36,172 bases of DNA, taken from an uncultured Lentisphaeria bacterium (GTDB lineage Bacteria; Verrucomicrobiota; Lentisphaeria; Victivallales; Victivallaceae). The notes below the pieces were generated by a model. The model saw nothing but the letters and a program-made list of their open reading frames with translations, did no database searches and had not been told where the DNA came from. Location: contig CAIKZE010000466.1 in assembly GCA_903831825.1 (NCBI GenBank), positions 1 through 36,172 of the forward strand, written 5' to 3'. A program made the translations under genes and the position numbers. Shown piece by piece: positions 7,911-15,672 of the stretch (positions are counted from its first letter, which is position 1; each line of letters starts with the position of its first letter).

Positions 7911-9752
7911 TTATAATTTCTTGTCGAGCAGATACTGATCATAGCCCCATTGGATTTTATCGCCGGCATTTTCAGTTCCTTTATCAATTTTCTTGATAGA
8001 TTCGCTGACGGTTTCCGGCAACGGAGCATAAATGGATCTGGTATTGCACTCGCCCGTAACCACCAGTTGAGATTTCTTGGTGGATTCGGATTCCGTGGAA
8101 AATAACCAGCCCAGTCCCGGCAGTTCTCTCAGGAAAGGAATCCCGGTGACGCTGCGGACGACGGTTTCCTTTTTGATCCCGCCGATGACAAAACGGTTGC
8201 CGTTGTTGCTGATCATAATTTCAGTAAAGATAGTGTCACCAGGGGCAATGCGGGGATCGCCGCTGGACTTCCAGCCGATCAGACTGCTGTTGTTAATGTT
8301 TACAGTCAGGTCGGTCGAATCCTGGCAGATTCTCGGCTGTATCGTCATGACGAATCCGAACGCTCCGCTGGGCAGAGTGTTGATCGTCGGGCCCTTGCCA
8401 ACCAGAACATCAGAGTTCCACGTCAGCGCAACCCCGCTCTTGGTCAGCGATACGTTGTCGGCAACCATCTGCTGCCCGAAATTGCGGCCGTCTGACAGAA
8501 AGCTGACCGGTCCGGTTATCGAAAGCTGGTATCTGTAAGTACTGGGTGATATGGCTATTCTAACGGCGCTGATGCTGGTCGCCGCGGCAATGCCGCCGAC
8601 AATGGTGATGGCTTTATCATTAACATTGGCGGTAAAGGCATAAGTAGCGCCTAACGGAACAATCTGGTCTCCGGCGGTAGCATATTCCGCCAGAGTTTTG
8701 TCGCTGCTGGGAACATACTGGTCATAAAATACCCGGGTGCTGGAATTTATTACCGCCGTCTGGTTGTTTTTTACCAGTACGCTGCCGGCATTCCTGACTT
8801 TGGCCTTGCCTTTGGATACCAGGAAATCCAGATACTTGGAGTTCCATTTGGGATTGAAGTTGAAGAACTGCGTCTTGTTCGAGCCGTTTTGATCAATGCC
8901 GCCGGAAAAAGTGGATGCCCAGTTGCTGCGGTAACGTCCGCCCACGGAAAGCAGGTCCGTCCCGTCATTGTTTTTCCAGTCCTGGAAGTCAGCGCCCAGT
9001 TTGCCGTCATTTTCGGCATATACTTCATAAATCGTGAACTTGATATCCGCCTGGAATATCGGCTGGTCATAATATTTCAGCATGGCGTCGATGTTCTTCT
9101 TGCTCCACGGCGGAGTCGAGATGAACAGCGCGTTCAGGCTGGGTTCGACTAAGACCTGGTCTTTGCCGCGCTGCAGTTCCCAGGATGAATCCATCGCATA
9201 ATACGGAACGACGGCGGGATTATAGGCGGTAGTGGCGCCGACGTTAATCAGCAAGGCGCTGAGTTCCTGGGCGCTGCGGTATTTCGGGAAATACAGATAA
9301 CGGTTAGTGCCGGTGGAGTAAACGAGTTTCGGCTGGTCCAGCGTGTTCACGATTTCATCGATGCCCATGCCGTTTTCCTGTTTGCCGAAGCGGTCGGCTT
9401 CAGCCGACACGATCAGGAATCCTTCTCCGTTATTGTAACGGATACACTCAACGTAGGTGTTGTCCTGAGTGATTTTTTTCGCACGCACGGCGGAAGTGAC
9501 GAACGGACGCAATTCATAAACGTCGCAATTCTTTACCTGATACACTTTGGTTACGACGAAAGGGTCGGTGTTGTTCCGGATGAAATGTATCTTGTCGGTA
9601 TCGTTTTCCAGGTTCAACCGGATTTGCGGCTGAATCGCTGTTTGTCCGAAGGGCTGTGTTGCGTTGACATTATCCGACTGCTGTGCCGATAAATTTACGG
9701 CAGTCACGGCCAGGATTCCTGCAATGGCAGGCATTACATATTTGATATTCAT
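7911..9752 (-). CDS. secretin-like outer-membrane protein, paralogue B (613 aa)
   Basis: Residues 1-23 are a signal peptide (ending NLSA). Residues about 65-150 (VTKVYQVKNCDVYELRPFV, then EIVNTLDQPK) and about 160-245 (YLYFPKYRSAQELSALL to ALFISTPPWSKKNIDAMLKY) look like two NolW-type periplasmic ring domains, and the remainder resembles a secretin beta-domain, ending with GIPFLRELPGLGWLFSTESE, close to the conserved secretin signature. Secretins form outer-membrane channels for type II secretion or type IV pili. The gene is 20 bases downstream of its paralogue and follows the same layout. No ATPase, platform or prepilin peptidase gene is near. AAGGAG lies 13 bases before the ATG, unusually far. 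Confidence 0.75.
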   Translation of the reverse strand: MNIKYVMPAIAGILAVTAVNLSAQQSDNVNATQPFGQTAIQPQIRLNLENDTDKIHFIRNNTDPFVVTKVYQVKNCDVYELRPFVTSAVRAKKITQDNTYVECIRYNNGEGFLIVSAEADRFGKQENGMGIDEIVNTLDQPKLVYSTGTNRYLYFPKYRSAQELSALLINVGATTAYNPAVVPYYAMDSSWELQRGKDQVLVEPSLNALFISTPPWSKKNIDAMLKYYDQPIFQADIKFTIYEVYAENDGKLGADFQDWKNNDGTDLLSVGGRYRSNWASTFSGGIDQNGSNKTQFFNFNPKWNSKYLDFLVSKGKAKVRNAGSVLVKNNQTAVINSSTRVFYDQYVPSSDKTLAEYATAGDQIVPLGATYAFTANVNDKAITIVGGIAAATSISAVRIAISPSTYRYQLSITGPVSFLSDGRNFGQQMVADNVSLTKSGVALTWNSDVLVGKGPTINTLPSGAFGFVMTIQPRICQDSTDLTVNINNSSLIGWKSSGDPRIAPGDTIFTEIMISNNGNRFVIGGIKKETVVRSVTGIPFLRELPGLGWLFSTESESTKKSQLVVTGECNTRSIYAPLPETVSESIKKIDKGTENAGDKIQWGYDQYLLDKKL

Positions 9753-9772
9753 AATAAGTTAATTCTCCTTGC

Positions 9773-11209
9773 TTATTTTTCGTTGATCGGCGCGACGGGC
9801 GGGAAATCGGCTTCGGTAAGCAGCTTGCCGGACCATTTGGCGTAACTGTCTTCGGGATGCACCAGACGGCCGGTGACGGTCACGAACACTTTAGTGTCCG
9901 CATCGATGGTGGTCGTCGTGCTGAACAGATATTTGAGATACGGAATGTCAGACAGGAACGGCATGCCGATTGTCTGTTCCACTTTCTGCTTCTGACCGAA
10001 AACTCCAAGCAAATGCTCGTTTTGAAGTTCAATCGTCATATTTGAGGCAATCGAGCTGGTCTCCGTCAATTCCGTGCCGCGGTTATTGCGCTCAACCACG
10101 TTATTGACCGTCAGAGTATAGCCGAGCTGAACGGTGCCGGTCAGGCTTTTATAAGTGGTCTGATCGAACTGGTCACCTTTGAAAATCTGATCCTTTTCAC
10201 CGAGTGCGGTAAAACAGATGATCGGATTGGTTACGCTGAGTGAAAAGTCGGTCGCGCCGCTGCCTTCCGCATCTACGGCGGTTTTGTCGTTGGCGTCTTT
10301 GGTGATGTTCTGATATTGCGGGCTTATCTTGACGTTATAGGTATTGGCATAATTGTTGACCACGGTCAGGCTGCCGGCCGAAGAGACCTTGGCCAACCCG
10401 CCTTGCGACAGCACTCTGACGAAACTCAGGTCGAACTGCGGCGCGGTAAAGAAACCGCCATAGGAGAACGAGGAGAACTGATTCGAATTGGACAGGAATT
10501 TTTCGACTGTCTGGAAATTTACGGAGTCAAGCCCGGCTTGAAAGATGTTCAGCCCCGGACCGTTTTTCCAGGCCAGATAATCCAGCCCGATATCGTCCAG
10601 CACGCTGGTTCTTACTTCGTAAACTTTAAACTCAAGTTCAACTTGCGGCACCGGACGGTCAAACGCCCTGGCCCATCTCAGAAAGACTTCGGTGGTATAT
10701 TTAGTGTCTTTCCAGTAAATCATGTTTGACGCCGCTTCGCGGTAAACGAGACCGCTGTTGTCAGCTACCGCTGAATTCAGCAATGTTACCATGGCGTCGG
10801 TTGACAGGTGCTTCGGGAAATAGGCATAGCGGGAAATGCCGGTGCTGTCGATAACTGATCCCGACGGGTCCGGGGTGCCGCCGGGGCGGTCCAGATTCTT
10901 GATCATTTCGTCCACATACGCCAGCATTTCCGCCGGCGCGCTGACTAACAGAAACTGCTTCTTGCCTGCTTCATAGTTCAACCGTTGAACGTCTGAGTTG
11001 ATGTTGTAGCGCTTGACCGCGCCGAGAATAAACGGCGTGATATCCGGGGCTTTTACATGTTGCAGCGAGTATATCTTGGACACGATCGGTTGCTGGAAAT
11101 CATCCTGTTGGAATTCCAGTTTCTTCACTTTCTCGGCATAAACAGCGCTGAACTGGGCGAATGCCAGAATCAAGCCGGCCGCCAGAAGTAAGCCTTTTCT
11201 TCTATTCAT
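9773..11209 (-). CDS. secretin-like outer-membrane protein, paralogue A (478 aa)
   Basis: First gene of the two-gene minus-strand operon. A signal peptide spans about residues 1-25 (ending AVYA). The architecture matches paralogue B: a ring-like domain (SKIYSLQHVKAPDITPFIL to EMIKNLDRPG), a second one (RYAYFPKHLSTDAMVTLLN), a shared core (VELEFKVYEVRTSVLDDIGL) and the secretin signature GMPFLSDIPYLKYLFSTTTT near the C-terminus. It is about 135 residues shorter than B, mainly in the middle. The pair may build a hetero-oligomeric channel, perhaps for the many pseudopilins of this genome; this is inference. AGGAAC precedes the ATG by about ten bases. The 390-bp AT-rich region upstream should carry its promoter. 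Confidence 0.75.
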   Translation of the reverse strand: MNRRKGLLLAAGLILAFAQFSAVYAEKVKKLEFQQDDFQQPIVSKIYSLQHVKAPDITPFILGAVKRYNINSDVQRLNYEAGKKQFLLVSAPAEMLAYVDEMIKNLDRPGGTPDPSGSVIDSTGISRYAYFPKHLSTDAMVTLLNSAVADNSGLVYREAASNMIYWKDTKYTTEVFLRWARAFDRPVPQVELEFKVYEVRTSVLDDIGLDYLAWKNGPGLNIFQAGLDSVNFQTVEKFLSNSNQFSSFSYGGFFTAPQFDLSFVRVLSQGGLAKVSSAGSLTVVNNYANTYNVKISPQYQNITKDANDKTAVDAEGSGATDFSLSVTNPIICFTALGEKDQIFKGDQFDQTTYKSLTGTVQLGYTLTVNNVVERNNRGTELTETSSIASNMTIELQNEHLLGVFGQKQKVEQTIGMPFLSDIPYLKYLFSTTTTIDADTKVFVTVTGRLVHPEDSYAKWSGKLLTEADFPPVAPINEK

Positions 11210-11599
11210 AATAATTATGTTCCTTTTTATTTGTGCTTATCCGGGAATTTTCCTGATTAAGCACTATAACTATTTTTTCTTTTGCTGATTTTTTCAATTA
11301 TAAACATTCTCAATCCCCGACATTAGTTTAAATATTCTGTTTTATTTAATAATCGAACCTCCAGTTGATCATTTTTTTCATTTTAGATCGTTCCTTTTAT
11401 GATTTTATTTTTACTTCTGTTCTTACATAAGGATAACATTATCACACAATAATTAGGATTCTGTTAGGGCTGAATTTGATTTGCTTTAGAAAATTGATGA
11501 GGAAGTATTTTTTTTAAGTTTTAAATCAATTAATTGGAGATGAAGACTGAAGCTTGCACATAAGACAAACAATTCAACGCCTTTGTTCGTGTAGACGGA
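11210..11599. other. AT-rich intergenic region upstream of the secretin operon
   Basis: No credible gene. The half nearest 11210 should hold the promoter and leader of the secretin operon (minus strand); I see AT-rich hexamers but no convincing -35/-10 pair. The other half holds the 3' end of the HAD-gene transcript. A short GACGG/CCGTC inverted repeat overlaps the HAD stop codon at about 11596-11611 but lacks a T-run. Confidence 0.5.
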
Positions 11600-12187
11600 T
11601 TAACCCGTCAGGGCATGACGCATGGCGGCGGCGGAAACAAATTGATGGGAATTCCAGCCGCGGCGTATTCCCGCCTGGATATTATCCGCCCTGTCGTCAA
11701 CATACAGGCAGGGCTTTCCATACTGGATTTCAAACGCGTCATACATTGCCGCGCCGGGCTTTCTGACGTTGACTTTAAAGCTGAAAATGCCGCCGGTGAC
11801 CAGATTGGCAAAGGATAGCTTGCGGTATACTTCCAGTAAATGAAGCCTGGACGTATCGGAAAAAAAGACCAGCCGATAGCCGGAAGCAACCAGTTCCGAC
11901 ATCAACTCCGGCATTCCGGCCATATCGCCGTCGATAATTAAATTCCAGCCGTCAATCATTTCATCGTCGGTAAATCTGCCGCCGGTGACGATGCGAAACT
12001 CCGCCAGCCATTCTTTATCGTCAATCAAACCGCATTCAAGCTTTTCGATGGTTTGCAGAAATTTGGCCGGGATTTCCGAGATGCCGTTGAACCCGAAATA
12101 TCTGCAACATAAATCATGGCGGATGTTAAGACAGACGCCCCCGATGTCGAGAGCAATTACTTTCTCATTCACAAACAAAGTCTCCAT
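11600..12187 (-). CDS. HAD-superfamily hydrolase, class IA (195 aa)
   Basis: A haloacid-dehalogenase-like phosphatase. Motif I is ALDIGGVCLNI (residues about 11-21), the DxGGV variant seen in the YihX / epoxide-hydrolase-N-terminal-like branch; motif II is the Ser/Thr of FFSDTSRLH (about 107-115); motif III is the Lys of VNVRKPGAAMY (about 139-149); motif IV is the acidic pair in YVDDRADNI (about 162-170). The substrate is probably a small phosphorylated metabolite such as a sugar phosphate. The gene starts two bases after the stop of the M24 peptidase gene and has no strong ribosome binding site of its own, so it is probably translated by coupling. Confidence 0.8.
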   Translation of the reverse strand: METLFVNEKVIALDIGGVCLNIRHDLCCRYFGFNGISEIPAKFLQTIEKLECGLIDDKEWLAEFRIVTGGRFTDDEMIDGWNLIIDGDMAGMPELMSELVASGYRLVFFSDTSRLHLLEVYRKLSFANLVTGGIFSFKVNVRKPGAAMYDAFEIQYGKPCLYVDDRADNIQAGIRRGWNSHQFVSAAAMRHALTG

Positions 12188-12189
12188 TA

Positions 12190-13305
12190 TTAAGGTATTT
12201 CCAAAACTGTTTCAAATTCCGTAAGACATTCGCAGCCGTCGGCCGTCACCACCACCATGTCTTCCAGCCGCATTCCGCCCCATTCGGGATAATAAACACC
12301 CGGCTCGACCGTAAGGACTTCGCCGCCGTTTAACGGGGTGTGGTTTTTCGGACCCAGCCGGGGATTTTCGTGAATTTCCAACCCGACGCTGTGTCCGAGA
12401 CTATGGAAAAAGCCGTAATTCCGGCCGTCTTGCTGGCCGGTGGGAAAACCGTATCCTTCAAGTTTTTTCACCGCAAAGGTATAAATTTCAGAGGGAACGG
12501 CTCCAGCCTTGATTAACTCTTTGGAACGGTCTCTGGTCGCTCTTACCGCATCAAACGCTTTTTTCACGATTTCAGGAGCATGCCCTTTGACGAAAGTGCG
12601 GGTAAGGTCGCCCCAATAACCCGCCGCCGCAAGTCTCGGGAAAATATCAATGACCAGCGGCCGGGACATGAACAGCGGTCCGCTGCCGGTATTGTGCGGC
12701 TCGGCGCTGTGGGGGCCGCAGGCGACAATGGTTGATTCCGCCACCGCCCCGAACCGCATGAGTTCGAGATTGATTTCAGCACGTAAAATTTCGGACGTAA
12801 GCGGTTCGCCTTTCCAGGCCAGCGCTTCGTTTGACCAGGAGCCGACTTGTGCTTCGGCAAGAATTTCATAGGCCCGGCGCATGCCCTTCTCTGTTATCCG
12901 CATGGCCAGAGTTATTTTGCCGACTTCCATCGACGATTTATAGCGTCTTTCCGGAAAAAAATCGTCATTTTTGCAAACCACGTTCAAACCGGCGCCGCGC
13001 AAGGCATCCGCCAGATAGAGCGAAAAATCTTTCGGCACGACGTATTCGGTAACGCCCAGGCGGTTTGCCAGCGCCTGAATAGCCTCGATCATGCCGCCGC
13101 CGGCGGAAAATTCCTCGAGCCGGTGAACTTTAATATCCGGATGCCGTTCCCGGATGCCGCGGTCATGTTCCAGCGCGGAGAGAATAATTCCTTTTTCATT
13201 GCCGCGGCGAAAGAAAATAAATGCGTCAGGGGCGCGAAAACCGGAAGCATACAGCATATCAGCGGATTTCTCGCTGTCGGCCACAATCAAATCTGCTTTT
13301 TTCAT
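12190..13305 (-). CDS. M24-family metallopeptidase, Xaa-Pro aminopeptidase-like (371 aa)
   Basis: C-terminal pita-bread peptidase domain with the five metal ligands visible: Asp in PLVIDIFPR, Asp in GYWGDLTRTF, His in SLGHSVGLEIHENP, Glu in VEPGVYYPEWGG and Glu in MRLEDMVVV. The N-terminal 150 residues match the creatinase/prolidase N-terminal domain. It should remove N-terminal residues before proline or split X-Pro dipeptides in the cytoplasm. The frame stays open to 13377, but a good promoter at 13385-13413 would leave almost no leader for that start, so I prefer the ATG at 13305 (MKKADLIVAD), with 13335 as an alternative. It forms an operon with the HAD gene. Confidence 0.8.
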   Translation of the reverse strand: MKKADLIVADSEKSADMLYASGFRAPDAFIFFRRGNEKGIILSALEHDRGIRERHPDIKVHRLEEFSAGGGMIEAIQALANRLGVTEYVVPKDFSLYLADALRGAGLNVVCKNDDFFPERRYKSSMEVGKITLAMRITEKGMRRAYEILAEAQVGSWSNEALAWKGEPLTSEILRAEINLELMRFGAVAESTIVACGPHSAEPHNTGSGPLFMSRPLVIDIFPRLAAAGYWGDLTRTFVKGHAPEIVKKAFDAVRATRDRSKELIKAGAVPSEIYTFAVKKLEGYGFPTGQQDGRNYGFFHSLGHSVGLEIHENPRLGPKNHTPLNGGEVLTVEPGVYYPEWGGMRLEDMVVVTADGCECLTEFETVLEIP

Positions 13306-13384
13306 TTTCCGGTTCTCTAATCCTTCATTTTTCATTTGCAAAAACAGCAACCCACGGCATATTCCATAAACAGGCAACTTATAT

Positions 13385-13413
13385 AGTATAACAGATGATT
13401 AATAATTTATCAA
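13385..13413 (-). promoter_or_regulatory. sigma70-type promoter for the M24-HAD operon
   Basis: On the minus strand TTGATA (complement of 13408-13413), a 17-base spacer and TATACT (complement of 13385-13390) form a near-consensus promoter. Transcription would begin at about 13378, which argues for an internal start codon of the peptidase gene. Confidence 0.65.
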
Positions 13414-13431
13414 TTATCAAAGCGAGTAATC

Positions 13432-14118
13432 ATGACAACTGGAACGGTTTTTTTATATATTATGATCTTCCTGAGTTCGTATCTGATCGGGTCCATTCCC
13501 TGGGCCTATCTGATCGGCAGAATTTACGGCATTGACCTGCGCAAAGAAGGCAGCGGCAATATCGGCGCCACCAACGTCACCCGGGTAATCGGCAAATTCT
13601 GGGGTCGGGTCTGCTTCCTGCTGGATATGATAAAGGGGTTTCTGCCGGTGTTTATCGTCACCATGCTGATTAAACAGCAAATCATCGCCGATATTGACGA
13701 TCTGGCTCAGATTATTGCCGCGGGCGGCGCGGTAATCGGCCACATGTTCTGTGTTTTTCTCAGGTTTAAAGGCGGCAAAGGGGTTTCCACTTCCGCCGGT
13801 TGCCTGCTGGCGATGGCCCCCTATTCGTTTGCCATCTCCGGAACTGTATGGGTAATCGTGTTCCTGATCGGCAGATATGTCTCGCTGGCCAGCATCGCGG
13901 CGGCGGCGGTGCTCCCGGTCAGCGCAACGTTCTTTTCCATGATGAAAGTGAATGGTAAGGCAATATATCCGGTCTCAATCTATATCCTGGTTTTCCTTTA
14001 CATCCTGGCAATGCTGGCGATCTTGAAACATACCAGCAACATTAAGCGGCTGATCAATGGAACCGAGCATCGCTTCGACAAGAAAAACCAAGCAGCAGAG
14101 GAAGAAAAATCCAAATGA
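13432..14118 (+). CDS. plsY: glycerol-3-phosphate acyltransferase PlsY (228 aa)
   Basis: Transfers an acyl group from acyl-phosphate to glycerol-3-phosphate, the first committed step of phospholipid synthesis, at the inner membrane. The family signatures are clear: SSYLIGSIPWAYLIGRI near the N-terminus, EGSGNIGATNVTRVIGK (residues about 37-53), FKGGKGVSTSAG (about 112-123) and several membrane helices. The length slightly exceeds the usual 200 residues through a charged C-terminal tail. The last codons overlap the start of gpsA by four bases (ATGA), so the two genes that make and use glycerol-3-phosphate are translationally coupled. Confidence 0.95.
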   Translation: MTTGTVFLYIMIFLSSYLIGSIPWAYLIGRIYGIDLRKEGSGNIGATNVTRVIGKFWGRVCFLLDMIKGFLPVFIVTMLIKQQIIADIDDLAQIIAAGGAVIGHMFCVFLRFKGGKGVSTSAGCLLAMAPYSFAISGTVWVIVFLIGRYVSLASIAAAAVLPVSATFFSMMKVNGKAIYPVSIYILVFLYILAMLAILKHTSNIKRLINGTEHRFDKKNQAAEEEKSK

Positions 14119-15113
14119 AAATTACAGTATTAAGCGACGGCGCCTGGGGAACGGCTTTAGCCCTTGTTCTTTGCTCCAACGGACACGAAGTCTGCATGTG
14201 GGGGCCATTCCCCGAATATCTGGCACAGATGGAGTCAAGCCGGGAAAATTCCCGTTTTCTGCCCGGAGTCAGCTTGAGTCAGAATTTGAAGTTCGATCAT
14301 AATATCGCCACCGCCGTGCGGGACAGCAACCTCCTGCTGCTGGCAACCCCGTCTCAATATATGCGAAGCGTCCTGTTGAAATTAAAAGACCATTTCAAAC
14401 CGGAGCAGCATTTGCTGGTAAATGTCGCCAAAGGGATCGAGAACGAATCGCTGCTCAGGATAAGCCAGATCTGCGCCGAGGTGCTGGGCCGGTGCCGCTA
14501 TGTGGCGCTTTCCGGACCGAGCCATGCGGAAGAAGTTTCCCGCGAAGTCCCGACCGCCGTGGTCGCCGCGTCTTCGGACATAAAACTGGCGGAGCAGGTT
14601 CAGCAGGTTTTCATGAATGACTATTTCCGGGTCTATACCGCCACCGACTATGTCGGGGTTGAACTCGGCGGCGCGTTGAAGAACGTCATGGCGATTGCCG
14701 CCGGCGTGATTGACGGCATGAAACTGGGGGATAATCCGAAAGCCGCCATGATGACGCGCGGCATCGCGGAAATGAGCCGGCTCGGCGCGGCATTGGGCGG
14801 CGACCCGAAAACGTTCGCCGGGCTCAGCGGCATCGGCGACCTGATCGTCACCTGTTGCAGCGGGCACAGCCGCAACCGCCATGTCGGCGAAGAACTCGGG
14901 CGCGGCAAGAAAATTGATGAAATCCTTAAAGCGATGGGCATGGTCGTAGCTGAAGGCGTAAAAACTTCAAAAAGCGCGTATTGCCTGGCCCGGCAGGCCG
15001 GAATCGAGGTTCCGATCATCGATCAGGTTTATGCCGTGCTGTATGAAGGCAAAGAAGTAAAAACCGCGATCCGTGAACTGATGACCAGAAGAGCCAGAAC
15101 CGAGATGGAATAA
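14115..15113 (+). CDS. gpsA: NAD(P)-dependent glycerol-3-phosphate dehydrogenase GpsA (332 aa)
   Basis: Reduces dihydroxyacetone phosphate to glycerol-3-phosphate, the substrate of PlsY encoded just before it. The protein has the expected length and motifs: SGPSHAEEV (residues about 134-142), the catalytic Lys region ELGGALKNVMAIAAGVIDGM, and GLSGIGDLIVTC. The dinucleotide-binding loop reads LSDGAWGTALA where most family members have LGAGSWGTALA, so the first Gly of GxGxxG is replaced by Ser. The rest of the protein looks intact, so it is probably active. Confidence 0.93.
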   Translation: MKITVLSDGAWGTALALVLCSNGHEVCMWGPFPEYLAQMESSRENSRFLPGVSLSQNLKFDHNIATAVRDSNLLLLATPSQYMRSVLLKLKDHFKPEQHLLVNVAKGIENESLLRISQICAEVLGRCRYVALSGPSHAEEVSREVPTAVVAASSDIKLAEQVQQVFMNDYFRVYTATDYVGVELGGALKNVMAIAAGVIDGMKLGDNPKAAMMTRGIAEMSRLGAALGGDPKTFAGLSGIGDLIVTCCSGHSRNRHVGEELGRGKKIDEILKAMGMVVAEGVKTSKSAYCLARQAGIEVPIIDQVYAVLYEGKEVKTAIRELMTRRARTEME

Positions 15114-15292
15114 AAATAACATAAGGTAATTGCAAAAGGAGTCAGAATAAATCCGGATTTTAGCTATAATTTCATTCTGAATTATCATTTGAAACTCCCG
15201 CTTTTCATTTCCTTTGAAATACTTTTCAAATTCCTGAGAGTTCCTTTCACTTCCGAGTTGAACACGCCAGCCAGAACCGCTTACCCGGGAGC

Positions 15293-15320
15293 GCCGGTCG
15301 CCTGACCGGCTTTATATTTT
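15293..15320 (+). terminator. hairpin terminator after plsY-gpsA
   Basis: GCCGGTC pairs with GACCGGC around a four-base loop (15293-15310), followed by the T-rich tail TTTATATTTT. It lies 180 bases after gpsA, so the transcript would have a long 3' end. Confidence 0.6.
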
Positions 15321-15350
15321 AACCACGGAAAACACTGAAAGACACGGAAG
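15321..15350 (+). repeat. ACCACGGA / GACACGGA-type dispersed repeat
   Basis: A stretch of short related words (ACCACGGA, AACACTGA, GACACGGA). A similar stretch is at 36012-36040 (ACCACAGAGACACAGAGGCA). I recognise this style of repeat from intergenic DNA of many environmental genomes; no function is known to me. Confidence 0.45.
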
Positions 15351-15557
15351 TAAGCGGGAGGATATTCATGATCTCCATATTTTACCTTTTTGGCAGGAAT
15401 TATCAAATAGTATTTACTGCTTAAAAGCAATCAATCAATAAATCAAATATTTATACCGCAAAGGCAGTAAAACAATGAATATTTATGACCGGACAGGCAG
15501 GAAAATTCTGTGTGTCCTGTTCATCCCTTAAAAAATGTCTTCTTTGGGGAAATACCG

Positions 15558-15627
15558 CCAGCGCCGCGACATATTAATAGCTTAGAATTCCTATAAATTC
15601 GAGCTCCAGCGGCGCGACATATTAATA
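15558..15627 (+). repeat. 22-base direct repeat, two copies 48 bases apart
   Basis: CCAGCGCCGCGACATATTAA (start of copy one, 15558-15579) recurs as CCAGCGGCGCGACATATTAA (15606-15627); by eye one base differs. The copies lie just beyond the 3' end of the minus-strand methyltransferase gene. They may be a duplication scar. Confidence 0.6.
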
Positions 15628-15672
15628 CAATATTCGAATCCGGGAAAAAGGCAAGGCTGAGAGATTTGACTA

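Larger units (their letters stand above)
15114..15672. other. intergenic region between gpsA and the methyltransferase gene
   Basis: No gene is visible in these 559 bases. It holds a hairpin terminator (15293-15320), a stretch rich in the ACCACGGA / GACACGGA words of a dispersed repeat (15321-15350), and a 22-base direct repeat near the end of the methyltransferase gene. The rest is AT-rich without a recognisable signal. Confidence 0.6.

Noticed and set aside
15585-15606. GAATTC and GAGCTC close together, like a cloning-vector polylinker
   Set aside because: The bases between and around do not match a vector polylinker, and the sites lie between two genomic direct repeats.
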